Positions 9,740 to 17,970 of a DNA stretch of 64,000 nt are shown in pieces. The position numbers and the translations under genes are program-made. Positions within the stretch are counted from its first letter, which is position 1. Each line of letters begins with the position of its first letter. This DNA comes from Streptomyces corallincola. GTDB lineage: Bacteria; Actinomycetota; Actinomycetes; Streptomycetales; Streptomycetaceae. The stretch spans positions 21,583 to 85,582 of the forward strand of contig NZ_JAHRXF010000025.1 in assembly GCF_019104725.1 (NCBI RefSeq). The letters run 5' to 3'. The notes below the pieces were generated by a model. That model saw only the letters and a program-made list of their open reading frames with translations. It searched no databases and was not told where the DNA came from.

Positions 9740-10915
9740 ATGAGCAGCACCACCGTCATCACCAACATCGCCACGCTGGTCACCAACGACCCCTCCCTCG
9801 GCGACGGTTCCCCCCTCGGACTGGTCCGGGACGCGGCCGTCGTCGTGGACGGCGACCGCGTCGTGTGGACCGGTGGGTCAAGCAAAGCACCAGCCACCGA
9901 CAACCGGTTCGACGCGGGCGGCCGGGCGGTGCTGCCGGGCTTCGTGGACTCGCACTCCCACCTGCTCTTCGCGGGCGACCGCACCGCCGAGTTCAACGCC
10001 CGGATGTCCGGCCGCCCCTACAGCGCGGGCGGCATCCGCACCACGGTCGCCGCCACCCGCGCCGCCTCCGACGCGGAGCTGGAGGCCAACCTCACCCGCT
10101 ACCTCGCGGAGGCGCTGCGCCAGGGCACCACGACCTTCGAGACCAAGTCGGGCTACGGCCTCACCGTCGAGGACGAGGCCCGCGCGCTGCGCATCGCCGC
10201 CGCCCACACCGACGAGGTCACCTACCTCGGCGCGCACGTCGTCGCGCCCGAACTCGCCGACGACCCGGCCGCCTACGTGGACCTGGTGACCGGCGAGATG
10301 CTGGACGCCTGCGCCCCGCACGCCCGCTGGATCGACGTGTTCTGCGAGAAGGGCGCCTTCGACGGCGACCAGGCCCGCGCCGTCCTCACGGCGGGCCGCG
10401 CCAGGGGGCTGACCCCGCGCGTCCACGCCAACCAGCTCTCCTTCGGCCCCGGTGTGCGGCTCGCCGTGGAGCTGGACGCGGCCAGCGCCGACCACTGCAC
10501 GCACCTCACCGACGCCGACGTGGACGCGCTGGCCCAGGGGAACACGGTGGCCACGCTGCTGCCCGGCGCCGAGTTCTCCACCCGCGCCGCCTGGCCCGAC
10601 GCCCGGCGGCTGCTGGACGCGGGCGCGACGGTGGCGCTCTCCACCGACTGCAACCCCGGCTCGTCGTTCACGTCCTCGGTGCCGTTCTGCGTCGCGCTCG
10701 CCGTGCGGGACATGGGCATGACCCCCGACGAGGCGGTCTGGTCCGCGACGGCCGGGGGCGCCGCCGCCCTGCGCCGCACGGACGTGGGCCGGATCGCGCC
10801 GGGCGCGCGGGCGGACCTGGTCCTGCTGGACGCGCCGAGCCATGTGCACCTGGCCTACCGGCCCGGCGTACCCCTGGTCGAGGCCGTCTGGCGGGCGGGC
10901 GTGCGCGTGGTGTGA
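9740..10915 (+). CDS. hutI: Imidazolonepropionase
   Basis: Amidohydrolase (391 aa) that opens the imidazolone ring to give N-formimino-L-glutamate; third step of the pathway. It has PGFVDSHSHLLFAGDRTAEF (metal HxH and substrate Arg), TTTFETKSGYGLTVEDE, VHANQLSFGPG, ASADHCTHL and the catalytic Asp in ALSTDCNPGSSF, all standard for HutI. ATG 9740 follows GTGAGGACACC. It is the last gene of the operon and is followed 88 bases later by a perfect hairpin terminator. No oddities. Confidence 0.96.
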   Translation: MSSTTVITNIATLVTNDPSLGDGSPLGLVRDAAVVVDGDRVVWTGGSSKAPATDNRFDAGGRAVLPGFVDSHSHLLFAGDRTAEFNARMSGRPYSAGGIRTTVAATRAASDAELEANLTRYLAEALRQGTTTFETKSGYGLTVEDEARALRIAAAHTDEVTYLGAHVVAPELADDPAAYVDLVTGEMLDACAPHARWIDVFCEKGAFDGDQARAVLTAGRARGLTPRVHANQLSFGPGVRLAVELDAASADHCTHLTDADVDALAQGNTVATLLPGAEFSTRAAWPDARRLLDAGATVALSTDCNPGSSFTSSVPFCVALAVRDMGMTPDEAVWSATAGGAAALRRTDVGRIAPGARADLVLLDAPSHVHLAYRPGVPLVEAVWRAGVRVV

Positions 10916-11003
10916 CGATCCGGCGCGTTCCCGCGCGCATGACGTGGGACACACCGGGCACCCGGCACCCGGCACCCGGCCCGGAGTGCGCCCGAACACG
11001 GAA

Positions 11004-11034
11004 GAAGCGGCCCGGCGGTGGGCCGGGCCGCTTC
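11004..11034. terminator. Strong hairpin terminator between hutI and the sigma gene
   Basis: Perfect 13-bp stem (GAAGCGGCCCGGC at 11004-11016 and its complement at 11022-11034) with a GGTGG loop. It lies between convergent genes and can serve both. Confidence 0.85.
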
Positions 11035-11145
11035 ACGCGGTCGTACGGGGTGTCACGGGTCGTACGGCCTCAGGGGCGGGACGCGCCGGTGCGCGCCGTC
11101 ACGCGGGGTGTGGGACGACCCCCGCGGGGCGGACCCCCGCGTCGC

Positions 11146-12069
11146 TCACTCCTCGACGGTCAGGCCCTTGCGCAGTCGCACCAGGGTCCGCGACAGCAGC
11201 CGGGAGACGTGCATCTGGGAGATGCCCAGCTCCTCGCCGATCTCCGACTGGGTCAGCCCCGCGACGAAGCGCAGGGAGAGGATCTGCCGGTCGCGGGCGG
11301 GGAGTTCGGCGATGAGGGGCTTCAGGGACTCGATGTACTCGATGCCCTCCAGGCCGTGGTCCTCGTAGCCGATCCGGTCCGCGAGCGCGCCCTCGGAGTC
11401 GTCCTCCTCGGGCTGCGCGTCCAGCGAGGACGCGGTGTACGCGTTGGACGCGGCCATGCCCTCGACGACCTCGTCGTCGCTCAGCCCGAGGTGCTCGGCC
11501 AGTTCCTGCACGGTCGGCGCGCGGTCGAGCCGCTGGGCCAGTTCGTCACCGGCCTTGGCCAGCTCGAGGCGCAGCTCCTGGAGGCGGCGCGGTACGCGCA
11601 CGGACCACGAGGTGTCCCGGAAGAACCGCTTGATCTCGCCGATGATGGTGGGCATGGCGAAGGTGGGGAACTCCACCCCGCGCGCCAGCTCGAAGCGGTC
11701 GATCGCCTTGATCAGGCCGATGGTGCCGACCTGGACGATGTCCTCCATCGGCTCGCTGCGGGAGCGGAACCGGGACGCGGCGAACTTCACCAGCGCGAGG
11801 TTCAGCTCGACCAGGGTGTTGCGGACGTACGCGTGCTCGTGCGTGCCCTCATCCAGCGCCTCCAGACGGGCGAAGAGGGTCTTGGACAGCGCGCGCGCGT
11901 CCACCGGGCCCACCTCGTCGAAGGGCGGGATCTCCGGCAGCCCCGCGAGGGGGTCGAGGGGATCGAGGGGGTCGAGCGGGTCTTTCGGATCGATGGTCTG
12001 ATCCAGTTGTTCCGGGTGGGGTATCGACGCCGCCGTGGGGGTGTGCGAGCCGTCGAGCCGGGGTGACAT
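11146..12069 (-). CDS. RNA polymerase sigma factor, SigB/SigF subfamily (307 aa)
   Basis: Group 3 sigma factor of the stress/sporulation type. Region 2 (ASRFRSRSEPMEDIVQVGTI, GLIKAIDRFELARGVEFPTF, AMPTIIGEIKRFFRD), region 3 (RRLQELRLELAKAGDEL, TVQELAEHLGLSDDEVVEGM) and region 4 (LPARDRQILSLRFVAGLTQS, EIGEELGISQMHVSRLL) are complete. The N-terminus has a Asp-Pro-Leu repeat (about residues 27-40) from a 9-bp DNA repeat. ATG 12069 follows GGAGGAC. The neighbouring divergent STAS and HATPase genes make a partner-switching module; the arrangement recalls, from memory, the SigI locus of S. coelicolor. Such factors are held by an anti-sigma until its antagonist is dephosphorylated. Confidence 0.92.
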   Translation of the reverse strand: MSPRLDGSHTPTAASIPHPEQLDQTIDPKDPLDPLDPLDPLAGLPEIPPFDEVGPVDARALSKTLFARLEALDEGTHEHAYVRNTLVELNLALVKFAASRFRSRSEPMEDIVQVGTIGLIKAIDRFELARGVEFPTFAMPTIIGEIKRFFRDTSWSVRVPRRLQELRLELAKAGDELAQRLDRAPTVQELAEHLGLSDDEVVEGMAASNAYTASSLDAQPEEDDSEGALADRIGYEDHGLEGIEYIESLKPLIAELPARDRQILSLRFVAGLTQSEIGEELGISQMHVSRLLSRTLVRLRKGLTVEE

Positions 12070-12315
12070 GGGTGTCCTCCATCGTTGTCGGCATAAGGCT
12101 GCCGAAGCCAGGTACGTGCACAGCGGTGTGCGGCGCCTCCGAGCCGGCGTGTGTTTGGGTGTGTCCCACTAGCCCTACCTGCTTTGCCGAGCCGGTCGCA
12201 AGTCCCCTCTGTCCCCATATGTCCGATTGTGTGGGGTTGTTCGGCTGTCGGAGTGCGTGGGGAAGGCGTAATGTTCGAGTGCATCAGATGGCCACGACCT
12301 CGGGAGAGAGACGGC

Positions 12316-12693
12316 ATGGACCACGGGACGGTCGGCAGCACACAGTCGGGCCGGCTTCTGGTGGAGGTGCGGGAAGAGGGTTCCAGCGCCGTAGTGACAC
12401 CGGCGGGTGAGCTGGACCACCACACCGCCGATCTCCTGCGCGAACCGCTCGACGACCTTCTCGACAAGGGTTTCGCACGGCTGGTGGTGGACTGCTCCCG
12501 GCTGGAGTTCTGCGACTCCACCGGGTTGAACGTCCTGCTCGGCGCCCGCCTCAAGGCGGAGGCCGCCGGGGGTGCCGTGCATCTGGCGGGCATGCTTCCC
12601 GTCGTGGCCCGTGTGTTCGAGATCACGGGCGCCGAGGCGGTCTTCACCCTCCACGATTCGGTGGAGGCGGCCCTGTCCGGCGAATCCGGCTGA
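12316..12693 (+). CDS. STAS-domain anti-sigma factor antagonist (125 aa)
   Basis: A single STAS domain: GRLLVEVREEGSSAVVTPAG, GELDHHTADLLREPLDDLLD, RLVVDCSRLEFCDSTGLNVL and VARVFEITGAEAVFTLHDS. Ser68 in the CDSTG motif is the expected phosphorylation site used by RsbW-type kinases. ATG 12316 follows GGGAGAGAG. The longer frame to 12151 lacks a ribosome-binding site and covers the promoter region. It is divergent from the sigma gene and 293 bases upstream of a HATPase anti-sigma gene, so the three probably form one switch. Confidence 0.92.
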   Translation: MDHGTVGSTQSGRLLVEVREEGSSAVVTPAGELDHHTADLLREPLDDLLDKGFARLVVDCSRLEFCDSTGLNVLLGARLKAEAAGGAVHLAGMLPVVARVFEITGAEAVFTLHDSVEAALSGESG

Positions 12694-12922
12694 CCCGCTC
12701 CGGCCACCCCCGGACGTGCCGCGTCCACGACGTTGCACGGGTCACGCCCAGAACGGGGGTGTTCCGGCGGATCGGTCGGGCAGGAGACAACCTGAGCCCC
12801 GTCGTCCGCCGCTCGCGGCGGCCCGGCGCGGGAACCGGAGAACGCCCCGGGAGCGACCTGGTCGTGAGGGCCTTCTGCGGGCGGCTGACAATCAGGTGCC
12901 GCGCGGGCGACGCGCGGACCGG

Positions 12923-12942
12923 CCGGCACCGTACGGTGCCGG
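12923..12942. promoter_or_regulatory. Perfect 20-bp palindrome upstream of the anti-sigma gene
   Basis: CCGGCACCGT followed by its exact reverse complement. It lies in the 293-bp gap between the STAS and HATPase genes, 45 bases before the ATG. With no loop it suits a dimeric DNA-binding protein better than a terminator. Downstream GGTGA motifs repeat at 12960-12978. Confidence 0.5.
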
Positions 12943-12986
12943 ACTTCTCAAATCGTGAACTGGTGAATCGGTGAGGTGAAGCGCTG

Positions 12987-13754
12987 ATGAGCACCACCCG
13001 GCCCTACTCGCCGGGCGACCGCGGCCCGGAGCCGAGCGGTGCCTCCGGGGTGCCGGACGCCTCCGGCGCGTCCGAGCCCGGACGGTCCGGCCCCCGGCTG
13101 TCCGGCTCCGTGGTGTCCGCGGTCTCCGCGGCGGACGCGTCCCCCGGCGGGGATACGGGCTCCGAGGCGGACGCGCTCTCCGAGGGAGGCGTGGTCTCCG
13201 ACACGGGTGTGGTCTCCGAGCCCGGCGCGGCCTCCGCGTCCGGTGTCGTCCCCGCGTCCGGTGTCGTCTCCGAGGGGAGTGCCGTCGCCGAGCGGGGCGG
13301 GACCCCCGACGGGGGCGGGGCGGACGGCGCCCAGGAGCACCCGGACGGACAGACCCGCAGGCTGCGGCTGGAGGGGGAGAGCGGGGTCGTACCCCTCGCC
13401 CGCGACTTCAGCCGACAGGCGCTGTACGCGTGGGGCTGGCTGCCCGCCGACTCCGCCGACCGGCGGGCCGCCGCCGAGGACGTCCTCCTCGTCGTCTCCG
13501 AGCTGGTCACCAACGCCTGCCTGCACGCCGAGGGACCCGAGGAACTCCTCCTCAGCTGCGACCGCAAGGTGATCCGCGTCGAGGTGTCGGACCAGGGCAG
13601 CGGCCAGCCCGCGCCCCGCACCCCGCACCGCGCCGGACGCCCCGGCGGCCACGGCATGTTCATCGTGCAGCGCCTCTGCCTCGACTGGGGCGTGCTGCGC
13701 ATCCCCGGCCGCTCGGGCAAGACGGTCTGGGCGGAGCTGGGCGGCCCGGCGTAG
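12987..13754 (+). CDS. HATPase anti-sigma factor (RsbW-like) with long low-complexity N-terminus (255 aa)
   Basis: Residues ~125-255 form a GHKL ATPase of the RsbW/SpoIIAB kind: N-box LLVVSELVTNACLHAEG, G1 VEVSDQGSGQPAP and G2 GGHGMFIVQRLCLDWGV. These proteins bind a sigma factor or phosphorylate a STAS antagonist. The first ~120 residues are low-complexity (Ser, Gly, Val, Glu, Pro) with repeated SGVV/SEGGVV/SDTGVV units, unusual for a cytoplasmic anti-sigma and possibly disordered. ATG 12987 has GAGGTGAAG upstream. Its likely partners are the STAS protein and sigma factor immediately upstream. A downstream start skipping the tail would lack a ribosome-binding site. Confidence 0.85.
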   Translation: MSTTRPYSPGDRGPEPSGASGVPDASGASEPGRSGPRLSGSVVSAVSAADASPGGDTGSEADALSEGGVVSDTGVVSEPGAASASGVVPASGVVSEGSAVAERGGTPDGGGADGAQEHPDGQTRRLRLEGESGVVPLARDFSRQALYAWGWLPADSADRRAAAEDVLLVVSELVTNACLHAEGPEELLLSCDRKVIRVEVSDQGSGQPAPRTPHRAGRPGGHGMFIVQRLCLDWGVLRIPGRSGKTVWAELGGPA

Positions 13755-13884
13755 CAGCCGCCCCTCGGGCCGTGCCGGACCCGTCAACCGGGCTCGGTAC
13801 GCGGCTCCGTGGCGCTCCGTCAGGTCCCGTCGGCGTCCCTCACGGGTCGGCCCGATCTTCCGTTCCTGGTCGGCGGGGCGGCCC

Positions 13885-13905
13885 CCGGTCCGTGCCGGGG
13901 ACCGG
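13885..13905. terminator. Hairpin downstream of the anti-sigma gene
   Basis: CCGGTCC (13885-13891) and GGACCGG (13899-13905) with a 7-base loop, between the anti-sigma stop and the response-regulator promoter. Short stem without T-run, so only a possible terminator. Confidence 0.4.
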
Positions 13906-13956
13906 AAGGTAAGAGCCGGAGCACCGGTCGCACCCCGGCACCCCGCGCGGGCGGTC

Positions 13957-13968
13957 TACCATCAGGTC
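13957..13968 (+). promoter_or_regulatory. -10 box placing transcription start at the response-regulator ATG (leaderless)
   Basis: TACCAT at 13957-13962 is followed by six bases and then ATG 13969. No ribosome-binding site fits in that space. The geometry predicts a transcript starting at or next to the ATG. Confidence 0.55.
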
Positions 13969-14646
13969 ATGACCCGTGTACTGCTCGCCGAGGACGACGC
14001 GTCCATCTCGGAACCGCTGGCCCGCGCCCTGCGCCGGGAAGGTTACGAGGTCGAGGTGCGCGAAGACGGACCCACCGCGCTCGACGCCGGAATGCAGGGC
14101 GGTGTCGATCTGGTCGTGCTCGACCTCGGCCTGCCCGGCATGGACGGCCTGGAGGTCGCCCGTCGCCTGCGTGCCGACGGTCACACCGTGCCGATCCTCA
14201 TCCTGACCGCGCGCGCCGACGAGGTGGACACCGTCGTCGGTCTGGACGCGGGCGCCGACGACTACGTCACCAAGCCGTTCCGGCTCGCCGAACTGCTCGC
14301 CCGGGTCCGGGCGCTGCTGCGGCGCGGGGCCTCCGAGCCCGCGCAGCCGCCCGCCACGCACGGGGTGCGGATCGATGTCGAGTCCCACCGGGCGTGGATG
14401 GGGGACGAGGAACTCCAGCTCACCGCCAAGGAGTTCGATCTGCTGCGGGTGCTGGTGCGCGACGCGGGGCGGGTCGTGACGCGGGACCAGCTCATGCGGG
14501 AGGTCTGGGACACCACCTGGTGGTCGTCCACCAAGACGCTGGACATGCACATCTCCTGGCTGCGCAAGAAGCTCGGCGACGACGCGGCGAACCCTCGCTA
14601 CATCGCCACGGTACGGGGCGTGGGGTTCCGCTTCGAGAAGAGCTGA
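13969..14646 (+). CDS. OmpR/PhoB-family response regulator (225 aa)
   Basis: N-terminal receiver domain with acidic pair LLAEDDASISE, phosphoacceptor Asp52 in VVLDLGLPGMDG, switch residues in ILTARADEVD and Lys102 in YVTKPFRLAELL. The C-terminal winged helix (from ~130) contains ELQLTAKEFDLLRVLVRDAG, RVVTRDQLMREVWD and the wing ANPRYIATVRGVGFRFEKS. A phosphorylated dimer would bind direct repeats upstream of its targets. The start has no ribosome-binding site and looks leaderless. It is followed 146 bases later by its probable cognate kinase. The signal is unknown. Confidence 0.95.
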   Translation: MTRVLLAEDDASISEPLARALRREGYEVEVREDGPTALDAGMQGGVDLVVLDLGLPGMDGLEVARRLRADGHTVPILILTARADEVDTVVGLDAGADDYVTKPFRLAELLARVRALLRRGASEPAQPPATHGVRIDVESHRAWMGDEELQLTAKEFDLLRVLVRDAGRVVTRDQLMREVWDTTWWSSTKTLDMHISWLRKKLGDDAANPRYIATVRGVGFRFEKS

Positions 14647-14687
14647 GCGGCGCCGCCGCGGCCGACCCCGGCACGCGTCCGCGCGGT

Positions 14688-14717
14688 TCCCCGCGCCCCC
14701 CTGAACGGGCTGCTCCC
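14688..14717. repeat. Copy of dispersed GTTCCCCGCGCCCC-type Streptomyces repeat
   Basis: The segment around GCGCGGTTCCCCGCGCCC followed by ACGGGCTGCTCCCG matches the elements at 19770 and 19830 in its first half and the hairpin at 3695-3709 in its second half. It sits in the intergenic gap between response regulator and kinase. Confidence 0.55.
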
Positions 14718-14792
14718 GCAGGCGAGTCCCCTCCGGTGTCCCGTCCGTGTGCACCGGCACACTGGTCGTAGCGTCAAACCCCCGGAGGGACC

Positions 14793-16064
14793 GTGCGTCG
14801 TCGTCTCATTCAGTCCACCCTGGCCGTCGTGCTGGTGGTGATCGCCGTGTTCGGGATCTCGCTGGTGATCGTGGAGACGCGGACGATCAGCAACAGCGCG
14901 CAGGAACGGGTGGAGTCCGAGGCGGTGCGGCTGGCGAGCATCGTGGACAGCAGGATCCTGGCCACGGAGAACGTCAACGCCGAGGTGCTGCGGAACCCGG
15001 TGAGCAAGGAGCAGTACGCGGAGATCCGCATCCCGGGCCGGGCGCCGATCGAGATCGGGACGCGGCCGGAGGGGGACGTGATCCACGCCACCCAGCGCGG
15101 CGGCGAGGGCGAGACGGTCACCGTGCAGGAGCCGCGCTCGGCGGTGACGCGGGAAGTGGGCCGCACCCTGCTGATCATCGGACTGGTCGCGCTGCTCGCC
15201 GTGGTCGCGGCCGTCCTGCTGGCCGTACGCCAGGCCAACCGGCTGGCCTCCCCGCTGACCGACCTCGCGGAGACCGCCGAACGGCTCGGCTCGGGCGATC
15301 CGCGCCCCCGGCACAAGCGGTACGCCGTCCCCGAGCTGGACCGGGTCGCGGACGTGCTGGACGCCTCCGCCGAGCGGATCGGGCGGATGCTGACCGCCGA
15401 GCGGCGGCTCGCCGCCGACGCCTCCCACCAGCTGCGCACCCCGCTCACCGCGCTGTCGATGCGGCTGGAGGAGATCACCCTCACGGACGACCTGGACACC
15501 GTGAAGGAGGAGGCGAACGTCGCGCTGTCCCAGGTGGAGCGGCTCACCGATGTCGTACAGCGGCTGCTGACGAACTCCCGCGACCCCCGTACCGGCTCCG
15601 CCGTCGCCTTCGACCTGGACGAGGTCATCCAGCAGCAGCTGGCCGAGTGGCGGCCCGCGTACCGCAATGTCGGCCGGGCCATCGTCAGCTCCGGCAAACG
15701 GCACCTCCAGGCGGTCGGCACGCCCGGCGCCGTCGCGCAGGTGCTGGCCGCGCTGATCGAGAACTCCCTGATGCACGGCGGCGGCACGGTCGCCCTGCGC
15801 ACGCGGGTCACCGGCAACCAGTCCGTGGTCGAGGTCACCGACGAGGGGCCCGGCGTCCCCGCCGACCTGGGCGCCCGGATCTTCGAGCGGACCATCAGCG
15901 GACGCAACTCCACCGGCATCGGCCTGGCCGTCGCCCGCGACCTCGCGGAGGCCGACGGCGGACGGCTCGAACTGCTCCAGTCCCAGCCGCCGGTCTTCGG
16001 GCTCTTCCTCTCCCGCACCGCGCGCCACCACGAGGAGGAGCAGGAGGAGCCGATGGTCCGCTGA
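14793..16064 (+). CDS. Two-component sensor histidine kinase (423 aa)
   Basis: Membrane kinase: TM1 at residues 5-27, an extracytoplasmic sensor of about 95 residues, TM2 at 124-145, a HAMP linker (RQANRLASPLTDLAETAERL), then HisKA with His212 in ADASHQLRTPLTAL and an HATPase with N-box VLAALIENSLMHGG, G1 VEVTDEGPGVPADLG and GIGLAVARDLAEADGGRLEL. Start GTG 14793 follows GGAGGGA. The sensor domain matches nothing I can name. The C-terminus ends in a run of Glu (HHEEEQEEPMVR). It pairs with the upstream OmpR-type regulator. Confidence 0.94.
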   Translation: MRRRLIQSTLAVVLVVIAVFGISLVIVETRTISNSAQERVESEAVRLASIVDSRILATENVNAEVLRNPVSKEQYAEIRIPGRAPIEIGTRPEGDVIHATQRGGEGETVTVQEPRSAVTREVGRTLLIIGLVALLAVVAAVLLAVRQANRLASPLTDLAETAERLGSGDPRPRHKRYAVPELDRVADVLDASAERIGRMLTAERRLAADASHQLRTPLTALSMRLEEITLTDDLDTVKEEANVALSQVERLTDVVQRLLTNSRDPRTGSAVAFDLDEVIQQQLAEWRPAYRNVGRAIVSSGKRHLQAVGTPGAVAQVLAALIENSLMHGGGTVALRTRVTGNQSVVEVTDEGPGVPADLGARIFERTISGRNSTGIGLAVARDLAEADGGRLELLQSQPPVFGLFLSRTARHHEEEQEEPMVR

Positions 16065-16080
16065 GCGGCCCCGGCCCCCG

Positions 16081-16107
16081 TGAGCCCCGTGTGCTCCGCG
16101 GGGCTCA
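16081..16107. terminator. Bidirectional hairpin between kinase and GtrA genes
   Basis: TGAGCCCCG (16081-16089) and CGGGGCTCA (16099-16107), nine base pairs with a 9-base loop; the right arm includes the stop codon of the minus-strand GtrA gene. Suited to convergent genes. Confidence 0.65.
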
Positions 16108-16653
16108 GTACACCCGCTCGCCCGGCTCCGACTCCTCCGGCTCCGGACCCCGGCCGCCCGCGCCCACCGCGGTCTTCTGCGCGGGCATCCTCCGGAACAC
16201 CCAGGTGCGGTACGACCAGAAGCGGAACAGGGTGGCCACGCCGATGCCGACGAACTTGAAGACGTTGCTCTGCAACGGGGTGTCCCAGCCGAAGCCGTAG
16301 GTGGCCAGGTAGAGCACGCCGTTCTCGATGACCAGGCCGATCGCGCTGAACCCCAGGAACAGGGCCAGCTCGCGGGTGCGGCCGGTCTTCTCGCGGTCGC
16401 GGTACGTCCAGTAGCGGAAGCCGACGTAGTTGAAGACGATCGAGACGATCGTGGCGATGATGCTGGCCCGCACCACCGGCAGGTCCGAGACATGCCGGAC
16501 GAGGTTGAACACGCCGAGGTTGACGAGCACGCCCGCCCCGCCGACGGCGCCGAACTTGGCGACCTCGCGTACGAGCCTGCGCAGCCCCGAGGAACCACGG
16601 TCCATGTGCGGTGCAGCTCCTGTTTCCGTAGGTTCGGCGGCCGTTTTCCGCAT
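16105..16653 (-). CDS. GtrA-family membrane protein (182 aa)
   Basis: Four transmembrane helices typical of GtrA: FGAVGGAGVLVNLGVFNLV, VRASIIATIVSIVFNYVGF, LALFLGFSAIGLVIENGVLY and NVFKFVGIGVATLFRFWSY, with the conserved FNYVGFRYWTYRDR loop. GtrA proteins are thought to flip polyprenyl-phosphate-linked sugars for wall or O-antigen glycosylation. I give ATG 16653; ATG 16605 (MDRGSS), with AGGAG 11 bases upstream, is a real alternative and would remove 16 residues. It is divergent from purK. Given the envelope genes nearby, a role in wall polymer glycosylation is an inference. Confidence 0.85.
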   Translation of the reverse strand: MRKTAAEPTETGAAPHMDRGSSGLRRLVREVAKFGAVGGAGVLVNLGVFNLVRHVSDLPVVRASIIATIVSIVFNYVGFRYWTYRDREKTGRTRELALFLGFSAIGLVIENGVLYLATYGFGWDTPLQSNVFKFVGIGVATLFRFWSYRTWVFRRMPAQKTAVGAGGRGPEPEESEPGERVY

Positions 16654-16818
16654 GGCCCGGCCGACCCGGCCATGCTAACCAGGTGATCCCCCCGACCGCC
16701 CGCGCACGAGGCCATGCCCCGCGGAACGGGTTGTAAAGAGCATGGAAAGCGCCCGGTAAGAGCCACCCGTGTCCGACACCTTCCGGGAGGCCGATCGGGG
16801 TCCGGTCCGGGCGGCCGA

Positions 16819-16830
16819 TACGCTGGGGGG
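16819..16830 (+). promoter_or_regulatory. -10 box just upstream of purK GTG (leaderless candidate)
   Basis: TACGCT (16819-16824), then six G residues, then GTG 16831. The G-run could act as a poor ribosome-binding site but touches the start codon, so a leaderless message is more likely. Confidence 0.45.
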
Positions 16831-17970
16831 GTGACGTTCCCGGTAGTCGGCATGATCGGCGGTGGCCAGCTCGCGCGCATGACGCACGAGGCGGGCATCC
16901 CGCTGGGCATCAGGTTCAAGCTCCTCAGTGACACCCCCCAGGACTCCGCGGCCCAGGTCGTCCACGACGTCGTCGTGGGCGACTACCGCGATCTGGAGAC
17001 GCTGCGCGCCTTCGCGCGCGGCTGCGACGTGATCACCTTCGACCACGAGCACGTGCCCACCGAGCACCTGCGGGCCCTGGAGGCGGACGGCATCCCCGTC
17101 CGGCCGGGGCCCGACGCGCTCGTGCACGCCCAGGACAAGGGCGTGATGCGCGCGAAGCTCACCGAGATCGGCGTGCCCTGCCCACGCCACCGCATCGTCG
17201 CGGACCCGGCCGACGTGGCCGCGTTCGCCGCCGAGGGCGACGGCTTCCCCGTCGTGCTGAAGACGGTGCGCGGCGGCTACGACGGCAAGGGCGTGTGGGT
17301 CGTGGACTCCGAGGCGGAGGCCGCAGCGCCGTTCCGCGCCGGGGTGCCGGTGCTCGCGGAGGAGAAGGTGGACTTCGTCCGGGAGCTGGCCGCCAACGTC
17401 GTGCGCTCCCCGCACGGCCAGGCCGTCGCCTATCCGGTGGTGGAGTCCCGGCAGGTCGCCGGGGTCTGCGACACCGTGATCGCGCCCGCGCCCGGGCTGG
17501 ACGAGGACCTCGCACTGCACGCCGAGGAGATGGCGCTGACCATCGCCAAGGCGCTCGGCGTCGTCGGCCACCTCGCGGTGGAGCTGTTCCAGACCCGCGA
17601 CGGCCGCGTCCTCGTCAACGAGCTGGCGATGCGCCCGCACAACTCCGGCCACTGGACCCAGGACGGCGCGATCACCTCGCAGTTCGCCAATCACGTCCGC
17701 GCCGTCCTCGACCTCCCGCTCGGCGACCCGCGCCCCCGCGCCCCCTGGACGGTCATGGTCAACGTCCTCGGCGGCGACTACCCGGACATGTACTCCGCGT
17801 ACCTGCACTGCATGGCCCGCGACCCCAAGCTGAAGATCCACATGTACGGCAAGGACGTGAAGCCCGGCCGCAAGGTCGGACACGTCAACACCTACGGCGA
17901 CGACCTGGACGACGTGCTGGAGCGCGCCCGTCACGCAGCCGGTTATCTGAGAGGCACGATCACCGAATGA
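16831..17970 (+). CDS. purK: 5-(carboxyamino)imidazole ribonucleotide synthase
   Basis: PurK (379 aa), ATP-grasp enzyme of purine synthesis that carboxylates AIR to N5-CAIR. Seen: GMIGGGQLARMTHEAGIPLG at the N-terminus, ITFDHEHVPTEHL, the ATP-grasp lysines in FPVVLKTVRGGYDGKG, EEKVDFVRELAANVVR, HLAVELFQTRDGRVLVNELA, and the family-specific MRPHNSGHWTQDGAITSQF. Start GTG 16831 fixes the glycine-rich loop at the N-terminus as in homologues. The stop overlaps the purE ATG (ATGA), so the two subactivities are translationally coupled. Confidence 0.96.
   Translation: MTFPVVGMIGGGQLARMTHEAGIPLGIRFKLLSDTPQDSAAQVVHDVVVGDYRDLETLRAFARGCDVITFDHEHVPTEHLRALEADGIPVRPGPDALVHAQDKGVMRAKLTEIGVPCPRHRIVADPADVAAFAAEGDGFPVVLKTVRGGYDGKGVWVVDSEAEAAAPFRAGVPVLAEEKVDFVRELAANVVRSPHGQAVAYPVVESRQVAGVCDTVIAPAPGLDEDLALHAEEMALTIAKALGVVGHLAVELFQTRDGRVLVNELAMRPHNSGHWTQDGAITSQFANHVRAVLDLPLGDPRPRAPWTVMVNVLGGDYPDMYSAYLHCMARDPKLKIHMYGKDVKPGRKVGHVNTYGDDLDDVLERARHAAGYLRGTITE

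Noticed and set aside
12151..12315. N-terminal extension of the STAS protein
   Set aside because: No ribosome-binding site, and it crosses the promoter region; the ATG at 12316 has GGGAGAGAG and the usual domain start.
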